NCBI GenBank assembly: GCA_025024175.1
Contig: QCXZ01000138.1
Coordinates: 2,976,002-3,040,001, forward strand
Length of the DNA: 64,000 nt
From: Rhyzopertha dominica
Taxonomy: Eukaryota; Arthropoda; Insecta; Coleoptera; Bostrichidae
Direction: 5' to 3'
Shown piece by piece: positions 23,961 to 36,186 of the stretch (positions are counted from its first letter, which is position 1; each line of letters opens with the position of its first letter). Both the position numbers and the translations under genes were made by a program. The notes beneath the pieces are model-generated. The model was not told the origin of the DNA and made no database searches. It saw only the letters and a program-made list of their open reading frames with translations.

Positions 23961-24462
23961 GTATTTAACTTCTGAGTATGTTATCTCCTTCGATACAAAT
24001 TTTTTATACATGATTTATGAACTCATTTTAATAGAAAGAGTACTTAGTATGTATTCTATAATCAAATTAATAGTCACGAACCGTTATATAGTAAGAACCC
24101 AACCGCGATTGACTGTTTGCTATCCTAACCGTCTAGACAAATAATCTGTTTAGTACTCCAATCGAATTCGATCGGCGTTTTCCACAGAATTATTTATAAG
24201 CATTCAAGAAAAGGTAGCGTTTCGTTCTTGTAATCTCACATCACAAAACACAGAGCCGATAGCACGATATCATGTAATTTGGAATGCATTTCCACGTGAA
24301 ATATTTATCACGGCGAGTGAATAGGGATATCGTGCACGGAGCCGGATTCCGGGCTAGAATACCTTAAAAAACATGTGTTTACTCCAAAAGTTTAGTGATA
24401 ATCAGCCTAATCAAATTGAATCGACATTAAAAATATGAAGTCATAAAAATATAAGTAAACTA
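23961..24462. other. Intronic stretch left of the second Tc1 element
   Basis: AT-rich with a GC-richer patch at 24100-24350. Ends with the TA target dinucleotide at 24461-24462. Confidence 0.4.
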
Positions 24463-24602
24463 AACTTGCGTGCATAGAAATCGGCCCACTGTAAACTTTT
24501 GACTTTAACTATATATTTTTTTAAAATTATTCATCAGATCAAAAAAAGAAATATGCTGTTTGAAAGGCAATTTAATATGCTTTAATGTGAGTATAAATTT
24601 AT
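24463..24602 (+). repeat. Left inverted repeat of second Tc1 element
   Basis: 140 bp, pairing with 25939-26078 in reverse orientation. The first base differs between ends (A versus C). Confidence 0.88.
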
Positions 24603-24777
24603 CAAGAAGGCTTATCGTTTATATGCGTAGCAACCGGTAAACAAATGAAACGTGTTTATGTGGTGATTGTAACGAAAATAACAAATTTGTCAAATATTAA
24701 AATATTGCGTTTGCAACTGAAATTTGCATATTAATTCGTTTTTCATAATCTCAATAGTGTTTAAGTGTGTTAGTTTA

Positions 24778-25818
24778 ATGCATACTACACCACAAAAAGC
24801 CGCCCAAGTTATTGCTTTAATTGAAAATGGACTTAGTCAGCGAGCTGTTGCTAGACAATTGGATATGACACGCGCAGCTGTTCGAAGAGTGTGCACACGT
24901 TATGAGGAGACAGGATCCTTTCATAGGCGACCTGGAACAGGCAGAAGGCGATTTACAACCGTTCGTGATGACCGCTTTATTGTGTCAACAACATTAAGAA
25001 ATCGTCACCTTAATGCCGTTCAAGTGCAACGACAGCTCCGTGAGGTGCGAGGAGTGGCTATTAGTCAGTGGACAGTAAGACGAAGACTGCAGGAAAATAA
25101 CCTGACCCCTAAAACACCTGCGATTGGTCCAAAACTTACTCCAGCTCATCGGCAAGCACGTCTGCGTTTTGCACGGGATCATCTGAATTGGACGTTGGAA
25201 CAATGGGGATCTGTTCTGTTCTCAGATGAGACCAGAATATGCCTCCATGGTAGCGACCGAAGAAGGAAAGTGTACCGAAGACCAAGAGAGCGATTTGCAG
25301 ATTGCTGCTTTGAAGAGCGGAGTGCTTATGGAGGTAGTTCCTGTATGATCTGGGGTGCAATTTCTATAGGAGCACGAACCGACCCTGAGTTCATTCGTAG
25401 GGGCGACCGTGTTCACGGAAGAAGAGGTTTAACGGCTGCAAGATATATCGAGGAGATTTTAGCAATTCATGTGGCACCTTACGTCGACTACATTGGAGNC
25501 GAATTTACCTTTATGCATGACAATGCAAGGCCGCACACCGCAAGAATCGTGCAAGATTACATTGCAGAAGTCGGTTTTCGGGTTATGGAGTGGCCAGCAT
25601 ATAGTCCTGACCTAAATCCGATCGAACATTTATGGGATGAGCTAGAACGAAGAATTCGAGCTAGACTTCATACCCCAAACTCGATCCCAGAGCTTATTGT
25701 TGCAGTAGAAGAAGAGTGGTTTAACATCCCTCAAGAAACAATAGCAAACTTGATTAGATCTATTCCTAATCGTATGAGGGATGTTATTAGGGCAAGAGGA
25801 GGTCATATCCATTATTAA
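24778..25818 (+). CDS. Tc1 transposase, intact, 346 residues
   Basis: The ATG at 24778 (MHTTPQKAAQ) is preferred. Upstream in-frame codons to 24724 lack an ATG. Residues 5-110 form the N-terminal helix-turn-helix pair with a basic linker (PGTGRRRF, 52-59). The DD34E triad is D150 (VLFSDETR), D248 (FMHDNARPHTA) and E283 (YSPDLNPIEHLW), with exactly 34 residues between the last two. GLTAARYIEEIL (217-228) is a typical Tc1 block. One ambiguous base makes residue 241 undetermined. Length and motifs are normal for a functional enzyme that cuts and pastes the element at TA sites in the nucleus. No intron is needed. Confidence 0.93.
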   Translation: MHTTPQKAAQVIALIENGLSQRAVARQLDMTRAAVRRVCTRYEETGSFHRRPGTGRRRFTTVRDDRFIVSTTLRNRHLNAVQVQRQLREVRGVAISQWTVRRRLQENNLTPKTPAIGPKLTPAHRQARLRFARDHLNWTLEQWGSVLFSDETRICLHGSDRRRKVYRRPRERFADCCFEERSAYGGSSCMIWGAISIGARTDPEFIRRGDRVHGRRGLTAARYIEEILAIHVAPYVDYIGXEFTFMHDNARPHTARIVQDYIAEVGFRVMEWPAYSPDLNPIEHLWDELERRIRARLHTPNSIPELIVAVEEEWFNIPQETIANLIRSIPNRMRDVIRARGGHIHY

Positions 25819-25938
25819 AAAATTAAGTGTTAAGTTTTAAATTATCAATAACCCTATTTANGTTAATAATAAAAAAGCTTAATTTGCTTAATGCATTAAT
25901 TTCACTATGTTAAACATAGGAAGTCGAAACAAGTTTTC

Positions 25939-26078
25939 ATAAATTTATACTCACATTAAAGCATATTAAGTTGTCTTTCAAACAGCACATTTCTTTTTTT
26001 GATCTGATGNATAATTTAAAAAAAATATATAGTTAAAGTCAAAAGTTTACAGTGGGCCGATTTCTATGCACGCAAGTG
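25939..26078 (-). repeat. Right inverted repeat of second Tc1 element
   Basis: Reverse complement of 24463-24602, with an ambiguous base at about 26010. Confidence 0.88.
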
Positions 26079-27189
26079 TATATACTTATACATGTCTATA
26101 AAGGTAAACCTTAAAGTTATATTTTCACTGTGAAATGGGCATAAAGATAAAAGCTTTAACGCATTATAATTGCTAGCTGGGTGTAAACAGCATTTTATAC
26201 ACTCATGCCGTATTAACTGCCATTGATTTATATCAAGCTTCACAGCGATCCCAAGTTAAACATACTACCACAGCTTGAGACCCGTTGATAGCAACTGTGC
26301 AACATGCAATTCCAGTATGTACAGTTCCCCAACCACTTATCGATAACGATTAAACTTAGCTTCCGCTGCTATAATCGCAGATGACGGCGGTATGTTTGAA
26401 CCAATCTACTGCATCTTCCGGGCGACTCTGAACGTCATACGAGTCGACTCCAAGCACAACNTGTATTAANTTTAAAGTACTCGANAGTTTGAACCTGGAC
26501 CTGAGCGTTGTTAATATTTAAATTAAACACATTCTATTGTTTCGAAACAAGAACAAAAAACTTGGAAAGGTTAATTGTATCCCTGCATTCAACATACTAA
26601 TCCTATTTCTCATGTACTCTACAACTAACAAAATATTCACGAAAAAAACAAGCAAGAACAGTTATTATCGTTCTCATCGGTTCGATTCGTCTTCGTATTT
26701 TTTTATTTTCCTTTTTATGATTCTTTTAGACTAGAACATTCGAGCAGTTGCATCGGTCGACAGGGTTGGCACGATTAAAACAAAATGTTTAAAACAGAAT
26801 GTTTTAAACTTGTTTAAAGCAACGCTTCTGTTTAAAACTTTGTTTTAGACAAATGTTTAAATCAAAAAGCTGGGTACGCCCATGGGTACTTTTCATACTT
26901 CTTAAACAACTTTGTTCATTTTAATAACATCACCTGATTAGTAGAAACAGTTATACTAATGTGAACAATAACCTTTCAAATTAGAGTTGTATGCCATTCA
27001 ATGCCAACTATGTTAAAGTAGTAATTGATTAAGATAGTATCTTACTATGCGCATCGTTCCTCGGAGATGTTAGCATAATATGTAATTTCTGCACAAGCTG
27101 TCTTTTGGATCATGATAATAATAAAGTAATTATTATTACTTACGTGCGATAAATTAGAAATTTGCAAAGAACGATCACATCAATAATAA
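26079..27189. other. Intronic stretch with possible hAT end
   Basis: AT-rich. CAGGGTTGGCACGATTAAAA begins at about 26760 and is followed by several GTTTAAAAC motifs in both orientations to about 26870, a pattern usual for hAT subterminal regions. The opposite end was not found. Confidence 0.4.
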
Positions 27190-28370
27190 CTTACATGAAC
27201 TAATGTCTCGTTAAGACCTATAGTCAATACGATTGACATTTCTTGTCCCACATTGCCAACAATATTGTGCTAACTATTTAAAGCCTTATGTAGGAAAAAC
27301 AAACCAATAGTTTCATAAATAAGTCTTCAGACTGTATTGACCTTATAAAAGGTTTAAGTATTTCAGAAGCTGAGTTTTAACGTGGTTTCTTTATTTACGA
27401 TAGTAACCATTCCTGAAACGATAGATATCAAATCCAAACTTAAAAGAGATCCCCTGGGTAACACGCTAGCCCCATTGTCTGAGCACTATTTAAAATCAAC
27501 TTATTTCTTATGGAGCGGTAATTTTTATGAAAAAAAATCAAAGTCCAACTCCAAGTCCTATAGCGTGCAATTTGTTTGTGGAAAATTTTGAAGAGGTAGC
27601 GATCAACAGCTTTCAGTTTAAGCCAAAATGTTGCTTAAGGTATACACTTTTCTTATTTGGCCCCATGATATAAAAGAGTGCCGTAGGTTTCTAAATAACT
27701 TGAAAAGTCCAAATCCTAACATAAAATTTACTATGGATTTGAAATCAATGACAGTTTGTTTTCTTGGATAACCAAATTTACAGAGTAAACACTGGACAGT
27801 TAGGACACAAGGTTTACAGAAAACCAACACACAGACANATATTTACATGCCCCATCTCACCACCCTCCCTCTCAAAANANTAGTCTTATAAGAATTTTAT
27901 TTGTTGGAGCACAAAGGATCTCAGACGAATGTTGTTTTATAAAAAGAAGTATATCGTCTTCAATCAGCCCTAGTGAGAAATGGTTATTTATAGCAATAAG
28001 AATATTTGAAATACTTAGAAAGCACGATATTTTAGTGTAATAATCTAGATAAAATTTTAAGTTCTACTGAAGATAATGTACATTTGGAAAGTGAAGGTGT
28101 TTGCAAAATTACTTTTTCTTGCGACAAGTGTTACATAGTTCAAACTGGAAGAAAACACGTAGGCTAGGCTGCAACAGATAGATAAATCTTCCATAGCTGG
28201 ACACTCATATTTGACTAAACGCTAGATTGTCTTTAATAAACCAAAAATTTTACATTAAAAAAATATTATCACAAACGTCTAATAAATGAAGCTATCGCAT
28301 TTTGTAGGAATACTAATAATTTTAATAGGGGTTGTGGAAATTACGAGTTGGGTGACATTTGGAAGGCTAT
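27190..28370 (+). pseudogene. Penelope-like element with GIY-YIG domain (copy 2, decayed)
   Basis: Read across frames, the blocks are: LRPIVNTID (27208), ANYLKPYVGKTN (27270), LIKGLSISEAEF (27340), VSLFT...PETIDI (27383), LKSTYFLWSGNFYEKK (27490), SPIACNLFVENFEE (27550), a degraded active-site region near 27635, LGHKVYRKPTH (27805), and then a C-terminal GVCKITFSCDKCYIVQTGRKH at 28100-28165. The last is the GIY-YIG endonuclease core, usually YKIPCSCG..YIGQTGR. NFNRGCGNYELGD near 28330 fits the end of the protein. Stops and frameshifts throughout show it is a relic. Confidence 0.82.
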
Positions 28371-28689
28371 TTTGTAGTTATCTTTTATCAAGTAGTTCAT
28401 GAATATCCCGTAGGTAGATCCTTTTTCGTCGTTGGAATGAAGTTTTATCAGGTTGTCACGTTGTTTTTATGATTCGCTTCCTCGGTGATTTGTTCATTTA
28501 CTTTCAAAATTTTGTTTGAAATCGTATCAGACGATATTTTGGGGTTCTCGTCTTTTACAGGCGTAATCAAAATATTTTCTAACATTATGAACGCAGAAAG
28601 CATTCATCCTTGTTTACATCAACGTCTTATAAACATATGAAAAAATGACAATAGTATACAGATACAATTCTGATGCCCTATACTTCTGC
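28371..28689. other. Intronic stretch, nothing recognised
   Basis: Short AT-rich interval between the Penelope relic and a GC-richer island. Confidence 0.4.
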
Positions 28690-29450
28690 TGTTTAGACCG
28701 ATTCCGTCGATCTATTAAATTACCTCGATGAGCGCCATTATCCAAATGAAAACGAGCGTAGTGACTACTAATATCATTTAATCGGACCATTCCATTTCCA
28801 AATGCGTGGAGGATGCGTCCGTCGACTCAAGGGGAAAAAACGAAATGTACGCTATCAGCAGAATCATCTGCAGGAGTCTGCTCGACTTTTCCAAGCACTT
28901 TAGATAAGTTAATCAGATGAAAACGAAGGTAAATATGCACTCAATTATGCCGAAGCGGCGGGCTAAATCTCGTCTACTGCACTTTTTCCACGATGTCCGT
29001 CTTTCTCCGGATTCGCTTCCGATTAGACGAGGAACATTCCCACATCGATGCGACAGAAAAGGACACGGCAGGCGCGCACACACATGCAGCAGCTATCGGC
29101 TTCACAGTTCATTAGTGGAATTTGCTACAAGCGACGATCGCGTGCTGCCAGGGTAAATCCGAAAACCGTTCGGCGTTATCTGTCCCGGACGCAGTGGAAA
29201 CTTCCCCGTTTTTGGCTGCACTTTCCAGTCAAATGCGGGCCGAACAGATAAACCGAGGAGAACAACGGTTAATTGGCAATAGGTATCGGGCAAACAAAAG
29301 CCATCGTAAACTACCGGGCTGCACGGTGCAATTTTAAGTTCGAGATAACCAATTAGCCGGCTGCCTATCCGTTGGAACCGAAATTGGCTGCGATTTATCA
29401 TACGTCCGGGGCAAGCTCTTACATCATTGGCTGGTAATTACTGATTGCAG
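28690..29450. other. Large GC-richer island (candidate conserved noncoding DNA)
   Basis: One of the longest high-GC, CpG-containing stretches here. Several overlapping frames on both strands (28917-29401) have no similarity and no splice-flanked exon was found. A cluster of intronic enhancers is a reasonable guess. Confidence 0.35.
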
Positions 29451-29689
29451 ACAATTGCTTTTGTTGAGGAAGAAATGGCGAAGTACAGAAACCAGGAGCA
29501 AGTCAATGCCGTGTATTGGTTGATTTACGAGTTTTTGAAGATGTACTCAACAATCGCGGAAATAATAACATACAGATTGTGCAGTGATCCATTACAAAAA
29601 ATAGCGACTGGATTATTATAATTTGCACTTTTATTTTTAATTTTTATGTTGTTATAGTTTTTATTTGGTGTCTTTTCAGGAGTTACGTT

Positions 29690-30470
29690 TTTTTTAAGTT
29701 CGAGCCGTGCTAATTTTCTTACACTAACAAAGGTTAAAATTGGAAAAATTCGTGACAGTAGAAGCACTAAAGCTCCATTACATCCAAGGAAGCCCAAAAC
29801 CTGCAACTTCTGCTGAAATAGTCGAGAAAATTCACAGAATGGTGATGGAAGATCGCAGATTAAAGTTGGTCAAGGCGACGGAAACCGAACTAAAAAAAAA
29901 CACTCAAAATGTCACATCGAAGAAAAATTTGGTACTGTGCGCTGATTCATTACAGTAAATGACGGATAGACTACTAACAATACGCTAATCAGCAATCGAA
30001 ACAATGCACAGCAAAGGGTGAATCGGCTCCGAAGAAAGCGAAGACAGTTTCTTCAGGCGGAAAGATAATAGCAGAGATTTTTCAGTTGACTACGTTTAAA
30101 AACGTAAAACAATAAACATCCAATACAGCGCTAACCTGCTAGACCATCTTCACAGAAAAAAATCAAGAAAAAAGACCCGAGTTAGCCAAAAAGAAAATCC
30201 TGTTCCAGCAGGGTTATACACCGTGGGGTGAATCCTTTACCACGATTGCTCAAAACAATCAGTTTAGCTTGGAACCTACTTCTACATCCTACCCATCAGC
30301 AAACTTGGCTACATCGGATTTCAGCCTATATTAAAAAAATCGCCCTAAAAAGAAATATGACAAAATATAATTGCAGTTAGAAGAAGCTATAATAATTATA
30401 AAAATCGTCCTACAAGAATAGGGTAAAGAGTATTGAACATTGGTGGACCAATTGCATTCAATCTTATAAT
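29690..30470 (+). pseudogene. Decayed mariner transposase
   Basis: A clear run GSPKPATSAEIVEKIHRMVM.DRRLKL (29785-29870) matches the HTH linker region of mariner. Later blocks across frames are APKKAKTV...GGKII (30030-30070), KTINIQYSANLLDHL (30108-30150), KKKILFQQGYTPWG where the second Asp block (FHQDNAPxH) should be (30190-30230), NLATSDFSLY (30305-30330), and SIEHWWTNCIQ (30430-30460), the conserved C-terminus. The order and spacing fit a full mariner with small deletions. The active site is lost. Confidence 0.8.
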
Positions 30471-30619
30471 CATATATTGCACGTTGGTTACGAACGATCA
30501 AATGGTGCTTTCATATTGAATGTTATATTTCTATTTCTTTATACAATATTTTTTTACTAATAGCCTCCTAATTATAAGTGATGTAATCAATGTAATCTTC
30601 AAAAATGTCTACACCTCGT

Positions 30620-31775
30620 TTTCAAAATTGCCGTTGAATACCTGAAAGAAGAAAGTATATCCAAATAATAACCGACAGATGTTGCCTACAGAATCACAAC
30701 GAAAAGATGGAGTCGTTCTTGACTCCATCTTTCGTGGATGTACACAAAGTACTCGCTTTAAACGCCACTCAAGTGGAGATAAATTGTCATCCTTTATTAA
30801 GGCTAAGGATCTAACTCTCATAATTCTTTTATCAATCGCTGTCAGAAAAGTTGTTTCTATTTCCACAGTTGCAGGTGAATAGTCCTTGCCCACATTTTTC
30901 TATTCCAGAATATTAATCTACGTAAAAATAGACCTGCATTCTTTTCTTTTTTCCAAATCACTCAGATCAGGCTTAAAAATAACAAAGTTTGAAATTTAAG
31001 TCTGTGACGTCATGGCCCGTGGTTGGTTGCAATTGTGTGATTTTGCCAGAAGCATGCTCGTCGATCATATGTAAACTGATTTTCAGTAAATTATCAGACG
31101 ATCCCTGTGTATACCCTTGCTCCATAACTGCTCAATTCAAATTACACATTATATTATATTCTTATATTGTATAGTATTAATGTCAAACGTGATTCAGTAA
31201 AATTCAATAATAACAACCCTAACTCCTAGTGAGCAAAATTCAAATTTCGGTTGCGGGCAGGAGCCCCATTGGTATATCTGATAAATAAGATACCTACTTG
31301 CCCTGATCCTGATGATCCTGATCGCATCTGCAGGTATTATAGCTTAAGCCATTACTGGGTAAACATAATGGTCCTAAACTGAGCACACCTTCTTTGTCTA
31401 CTTGCGTAAATAAAACATACAAATTTTCAAATGCCGCAACTCACCAAACTCTACCAAAATAAAGTGAATTACGAGGAATGAAATGTTAGTTAATACCTAT
31501 ATTGTAAAATTGGGCCTGTTTTGTTTGTTTGTTTGTTTTTTTGGTGTCCTTGCTTCTTAGCGCTAGATTTGTAGCAGCATCTGAATATACTTCTGCGAGC
31601 TTTCGTCGGCATCCAATTAACCTTCTAAAAACATCTCTGAAACTACCTGCAGTTAAATCAATCACTTGCAAACGCATGGCTTTTGTATAAAACAAATATA
31701 AAATAAATGATGCTGCATAACAGTTAAACGATTTTGCTCCACGGCCATTCTTGTGTTTAATAATCGGTAACATGA
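30620..31775 (-). pseudogene. BEL/Pao LTR-retrotransposon pol fragment
   Basis: On the minus strand two diagnostic blocks occur in the correct order. At 31740-31549 is the integrase core: RGAKSFNCYAAS, YTKAMRLQVIDLT, and EVYSDAATN, where SDNGTNF with a catalytic Asp is usual. At 30803-30640 is the DUF5641 C-terminal block, ALIKDDNLSPLEWRLKRVLCVHPRK. The about 750 bp between them is the expected distance but is not open. A perfect 10-bp hairpin (AGATGGAGTC) at 30703-30728 lies inside the second block. No LTRs were found. Confidence 0.75.
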
Positions 31776-32689
31776 TGACAACCTTGCTTTTAGTAATTAG
31801 TCCATTTTGTTTGGAATATATGCCATTGCTTTGGGTTTAAAGCATCCCACACATGGATATACAATAGTCTGTGCCGAACTGCAGAAATCCTGAACTTGCT
31901 TTTAAAGGACGCCAACGCATTGTATTGGTAATAAAGGTTCATATACATGCCACAACAATAATTTAGGAAGTTCATTTTTTCTACATAGGAGAACAGGATG
32001 ATTTTCTGCTTATTTTGAATGCATATTTTGCAGATTGTCCACCATAAAAATTGTGATAGAGCAGAAGAGCGTATTTTTCGTTTAGATCGTCGGTATATAT
32101 GAGAAAGTACAGGCTCTATTACCATTGTATAACAGTTTAAAGGAAAAACAGCTCTTTAATAAAAAAATGGAAAAAATATATGTATTTTATAAGCATCCAA
32201 AAGCTAATGATTTTGAAAAATCTATGACTGTTCAGGTGCATCTGATTCAGGAGAAGATGACCACGGATTAGCTAAATATTCTTAGATGCTTGACTCTGAT
32301 GGAGAATAAGCGTAATAAAACAAAATGTGAGTATGAATTAGAAGTGAATGGTGTCGGAAAAATTCAAGATTGTTTATTATATTACAACTGTGACCCCCAA
32401 GAGTGTTCAGAGTTAAGCCCTCGTAACTGTAGAATGGATTATCAGATTTGAGTACAAAATGATCCCTCTTACTATTTTTAATGCTCCAGATCGAACTTAC
32501 ACGAAGCGTGTCACCTTCAAAAAGTTATTTTTCATCCATCTTACACGGATTTTATTCAAACTTCTAGCTTAGCGCGTTCAAAGTTATTATTTAGGGGTTT
32601 TCTAATAGTAACACTCCTCAGCCGTGGAATAGACAGTTCGACTTCACAATCCTAAATGTGGTGCCTACTCGAATTTTCGGAATTGCACA
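31776..32689. other. Intronic stretch, possible BEL/Pao upstream remnants
   Basis: A minus-strand frame of 111 codons (32125-31790) adjoins the integrase relic and could be its decayed N-terminal part, but no motif is secure. The rest is AT-rich. Confidence 0.3.
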
Positions 32690-32880
32690 TTGTCTGCGAA
32701 AATTGAAACGGAATCCTGATGTAGCCCCATGCGACTTTTACATGTACCCCCACGCTAAATAGGAGCCTAATGCAGGTGGTTTTGAATAGAGGTGTATCTA
32801 GTTAAATTTTCACTGTAATTTTGAAGAAGCTGTGGAAGAATGGCTTCCGCAAAATCTGAGCAATCGCTGCACAGCTGGGA
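32690..32880 (+). pseudogene. Mariner transposase scrap
   Basis: NPDVAPCDFYMYPHAK at 32712-32759 matches the third catalytic block of mariner (usually SPDLAPCDFFLFP.LK). EEAVEEWLPQN follows at 32822 where a similar block is expected. Stops separate them and nothing convincing lies upstream. Confidence 0.5.
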
Positions 32881-33059
32881 TAGGGTCCCATCATTACTGT
32901 GGGCCATTCTTATGGGAAAAACTTAAATCTTATGGGATAGTTTGTCAGCACAGTGTTGAACGTGCAAAACGAAGCGCTATATAAAGCATCTAATTTGACT
33001 GAAGCAAGAGTTTCACGATAACTCCGTTACACCCTTCAAAATAAATACCAAAGTAGCAA

Positions 33060-33350
33060 GCCTCGGTCGGTAAATACATCACTTCTTGTGCCAGGTGTAT
33101 CTGACGGTTTAAGGTCCATTCTCCAAGGGAACCTCCTGTTGCATGCAACCCTGTTGCGGTCCGGATCCTCCGACGTTGCCGTGCTCCAGAAGAGATCTCC
33201 CTGGGAGCCACATTCGCTGTGTTCTGTATACAAACGCGTAATTATGGGACAGCTGACATTGCAGCCGAGCTCGAAGACATTGTTTGCCGGCTCTGGTTTA
33301 GTGATGAATAGCCGCGTACCGGTCCCCGACGTTAGTACGTACACGGGCAA
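33060..33350. other. GC-richer island with open frames on both strands
   Basis: About 290 bp of unusually balanced composition, open on the plus strand (33088-33387) and minus strand (33350-33036). Neither translation is recognised. It could be an unrecognised exon, an old element or conserved noncoding DNA. Confidence 0.3.
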
Positions 33351-36186
33351 GATAGAATTATTATGTTTTGAGTCCCTCCTAGGTTGAATTGTTGCCCTAT
33401 AAAATCTCCTATATTTTCGATTTATGCTTTCGGTGGTTTGAGCGCACGTGGATTTATGCGTGTTTATTGGTGTCTTCTTTTTGTTTGTCCAATGGCTGCG
33501 CGCAGTTTTCCAGTATATGTTACTGGCTTTGTTATTTTCGTTTTGGTGGTGAATGTGGGGCTTACACCTGCTTCGCAGTTTAAAGTAAAATATCGTCTGG
33601 GGTCGTTACGTTAGTTTTATTTTAAAAACACCACCGGTTATGAATAAATTTATATACCACTATAACCATTAGAGCCAATTAAACACAAGAAAGGAAAATA
33701 GGAGCACAGAATTCGTTCACTTAATCCCAGGAAAAGCGCATTTGATAATCCTCAAGCTCTAAATTATTATGCTCAAATTTTAATCAAATGATTGTCAACG
33801 ATTTTTAATGAATAAAAAGTAACTGTAAAAATAAAAATTAATTATGAAAATCGAACACTCATGAAATTTCAGGAGCATTTAAAGTTACTCATGTGCTGGA
33901 AAAACTATAGGTTGATTTAAGCAACACATTGCTGTTGTCTCATTCAGTAAAATAAATAAAATTTATTGTCACCGCTGAAAATGGTCCGTGTAGGATCGAA
34001 ATGTATGTTCGGTGTTTTTTAAATAAAACGTCCAGTATTTATTGATGTTAATTTGTGTATTGTATTAAATCCAATTTACGCTGATTATAGAAGTGATTTG
34101 TTTAGATTTACTTGGATTTAGTATATGCTGTTAAATATTTCCGCATTTCTACAATGACACCCACTAATATTTATTTTATTTGTATATTTTTCATGCACAA
34201 GTTTGTTTTTAGTAAGACAAAAATCGATTAGCTTGTCAGCCTTATCCTTGTACCGGTTATTGTGTAATCGTGTTTATAAGTATTTTTTAGTCCAAAACAA
34301 CTATACATTATGGCTGTCTGCAGTGACATTATGAAGTGAATGTGAATTCAGGATAAATCTAAACGGTTCAAATTCAGTATGTTTTGGTGTTACAGAGGGC
34401 AGCAACTACGGCCTTGTCTACGTTACTACTATCAGCATGCGTGATAAAAATGGTTGACTACCCGTTTGTTTTTCGAAGGTGTTTTTCCAAGGGCTTTTTA
34501 AAAATGAGTAACTGAGAAAATGGAAAGATTAGAGTAGTCTTTTTTACGGGATAACTGACACGACCTGCAAAATTCCATGTAAGTATCAAAGACAGAATCT
34601 GTTGTTAGAGATGCATGGACAGAAACATATTTACAGGAAAACCTTTGAATATATATAACGTTGCCATATACGTGATTTCTCTTGGAATTAAAGGACGAAA
34701 AGTTGCACTAAATAAAATTAGGAATGTGAGTACTATAATACAAACAAAAATGTTTTAAAGGCAAAATGAGATTGTGTAACTCAAAAGAATTGCGATTTTT
34801 TGTAAGCAAATATTTTAAGAAAAATAATTTAAAAACCTCAATTTAAAGGCGGCGCTCTAGAAACGTACTGATGGTATTACTCAGTTTCGCCATCCAGACT
34901 GATTATTGAAGGTCACCTTCAAAGAAACGAGAAAGAAGTTCGAAAGCCTTTTATAGTATAAAAGTTTTGAAAAACAGTGATCTGTGGGACAGTGAGACAT
35001 CATTTATTTTAACAAAATATGAGTCGGGCTTTCCTAAGATCAGGCCTATCAAAATTATTGGTCATTATGGAAAAAGGCATCCCATTGCACAGTCCCTGGT
35101 GATTAAGGACGGGATTCTACAACTGTACTCGGTTATACTGCAGCTGAAAGCTCTTTCTTAGCAAAAGTGATTCTTTACAAAGGTGGTGTAGTTTAGGCTT
35201 GTCGAGTGTCGGAGTCTTCCTATCCTGAGCTGAGTGATGGATAGAGAAACATCAATTTTATCAGTAGTCTCAGGACTTAAAATTTCTTACTCACGGATGC
35301 CACCGTTAGGAACGAAAGTGTCACCGTCTAGCGGGCAGTTTTAGCTTAAATGCGGCTGAGAGCATTTGCTTACATTTTGGTCTCAAAATCGTTTTGTTAA
35401 ACATGATACTGCACTTCGAGAAAACAAAGGCATCCCAGATCAAAAAGCTCCGTTACTTTTTGAAAAATACGTGAGTCTTGTCAATCTTAGGACAAAAGAA
35501 TACGCATTGCAGCATAAAATTAAACTGATTAAATTCCACAGTCAGCTAACGTCAGCCCCTTGATAGAACAGTATTTGGTCGTATAAATACCACCTGGACA
35601 AATATTTTTTTTAAATTCTACAATCCTGAAACATATTATAATAACGTAAAATTCCCAAACGTATTCCTAAAAAATTATTTTCAGTTTAAGATTTGTGTGT
35701 GACTTCCTGACAGTTCTGAGCAGTATTGATTTGTGCGACATAAAAAAAATACTACGCTGAGTCCTGTCGGTTCATATTGACCAATATTCGTGGATCGGAC
35801 ATCTATATTTATGGCCGGCTGTATGGTTGTGAATGCAATACACACGCTGCATTGTGAAATACACAATTTATTGTATGCGGAACCACTTCGAATTGACACG
35901 ACAAGGGGCCAGAAATCCGCGTCGTTCAACACCTAACGCCTTTCAGAGACACGGCGAGTTTTTAAGTTTTCCGCTTAATATTCGCACCGTTTAAGTATGC
36001 TATAGCAAATTGCGAGACGTGTTAGAGGAGAATTATTCATTGTCTGGAGTACATAAAAGGAATATAAAAGCTAAAGTTTCCGAGTGAAATTACTTCGTAT
36101 AAAGAAATGAAAATGGCATTTTGCAATTGGGCATGCTGTGGAGAGATAAACGAAGTAAGAATGTCTTTATTTTTATGGGGGAAACG
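33351..36186. other. Intronic stretch, nothing recognised
   Basis: Mostly AT-rich. Plus-strand frames at 34967-35161 and 35366-35563 and a GC-richer patch at 35690-35950 were examined without finding a family. Confidence 0.4.

Larger units (their letters stand above)
24463..26078 (+). mobile_element. Intact Tc1-type DNA transposon, 1616 bp
   Basis: Inverted repeats of about 140 bp (24463-24602 and 25939-26078) begin with ACTTGCGTGCATAGAAATCG after the first base and are flanked by TA at 24461-24462 and 26079-26080. It contains one uninterrupted transposase frame. The inverted repeats differ at only a handful of positions. All parts needed for an autonomous element appear present, so it may be recently active. 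Unlike the element at 4.6 kb, no repeated binding site was seen inside each inverted repeat. Confidence 0.93.

Noticed and set aside
24994..25416. Minus-strand open frames over the second Tc1 element
   Set aside because: They are antisense shadows of the intact transposase.
33036..33387. Overlapping open frames on both strands in a GC-richer patch
   Set aside because: Neither translation is recognised, and open frames on both strands are expected at higher GC. Recorded only as an island.
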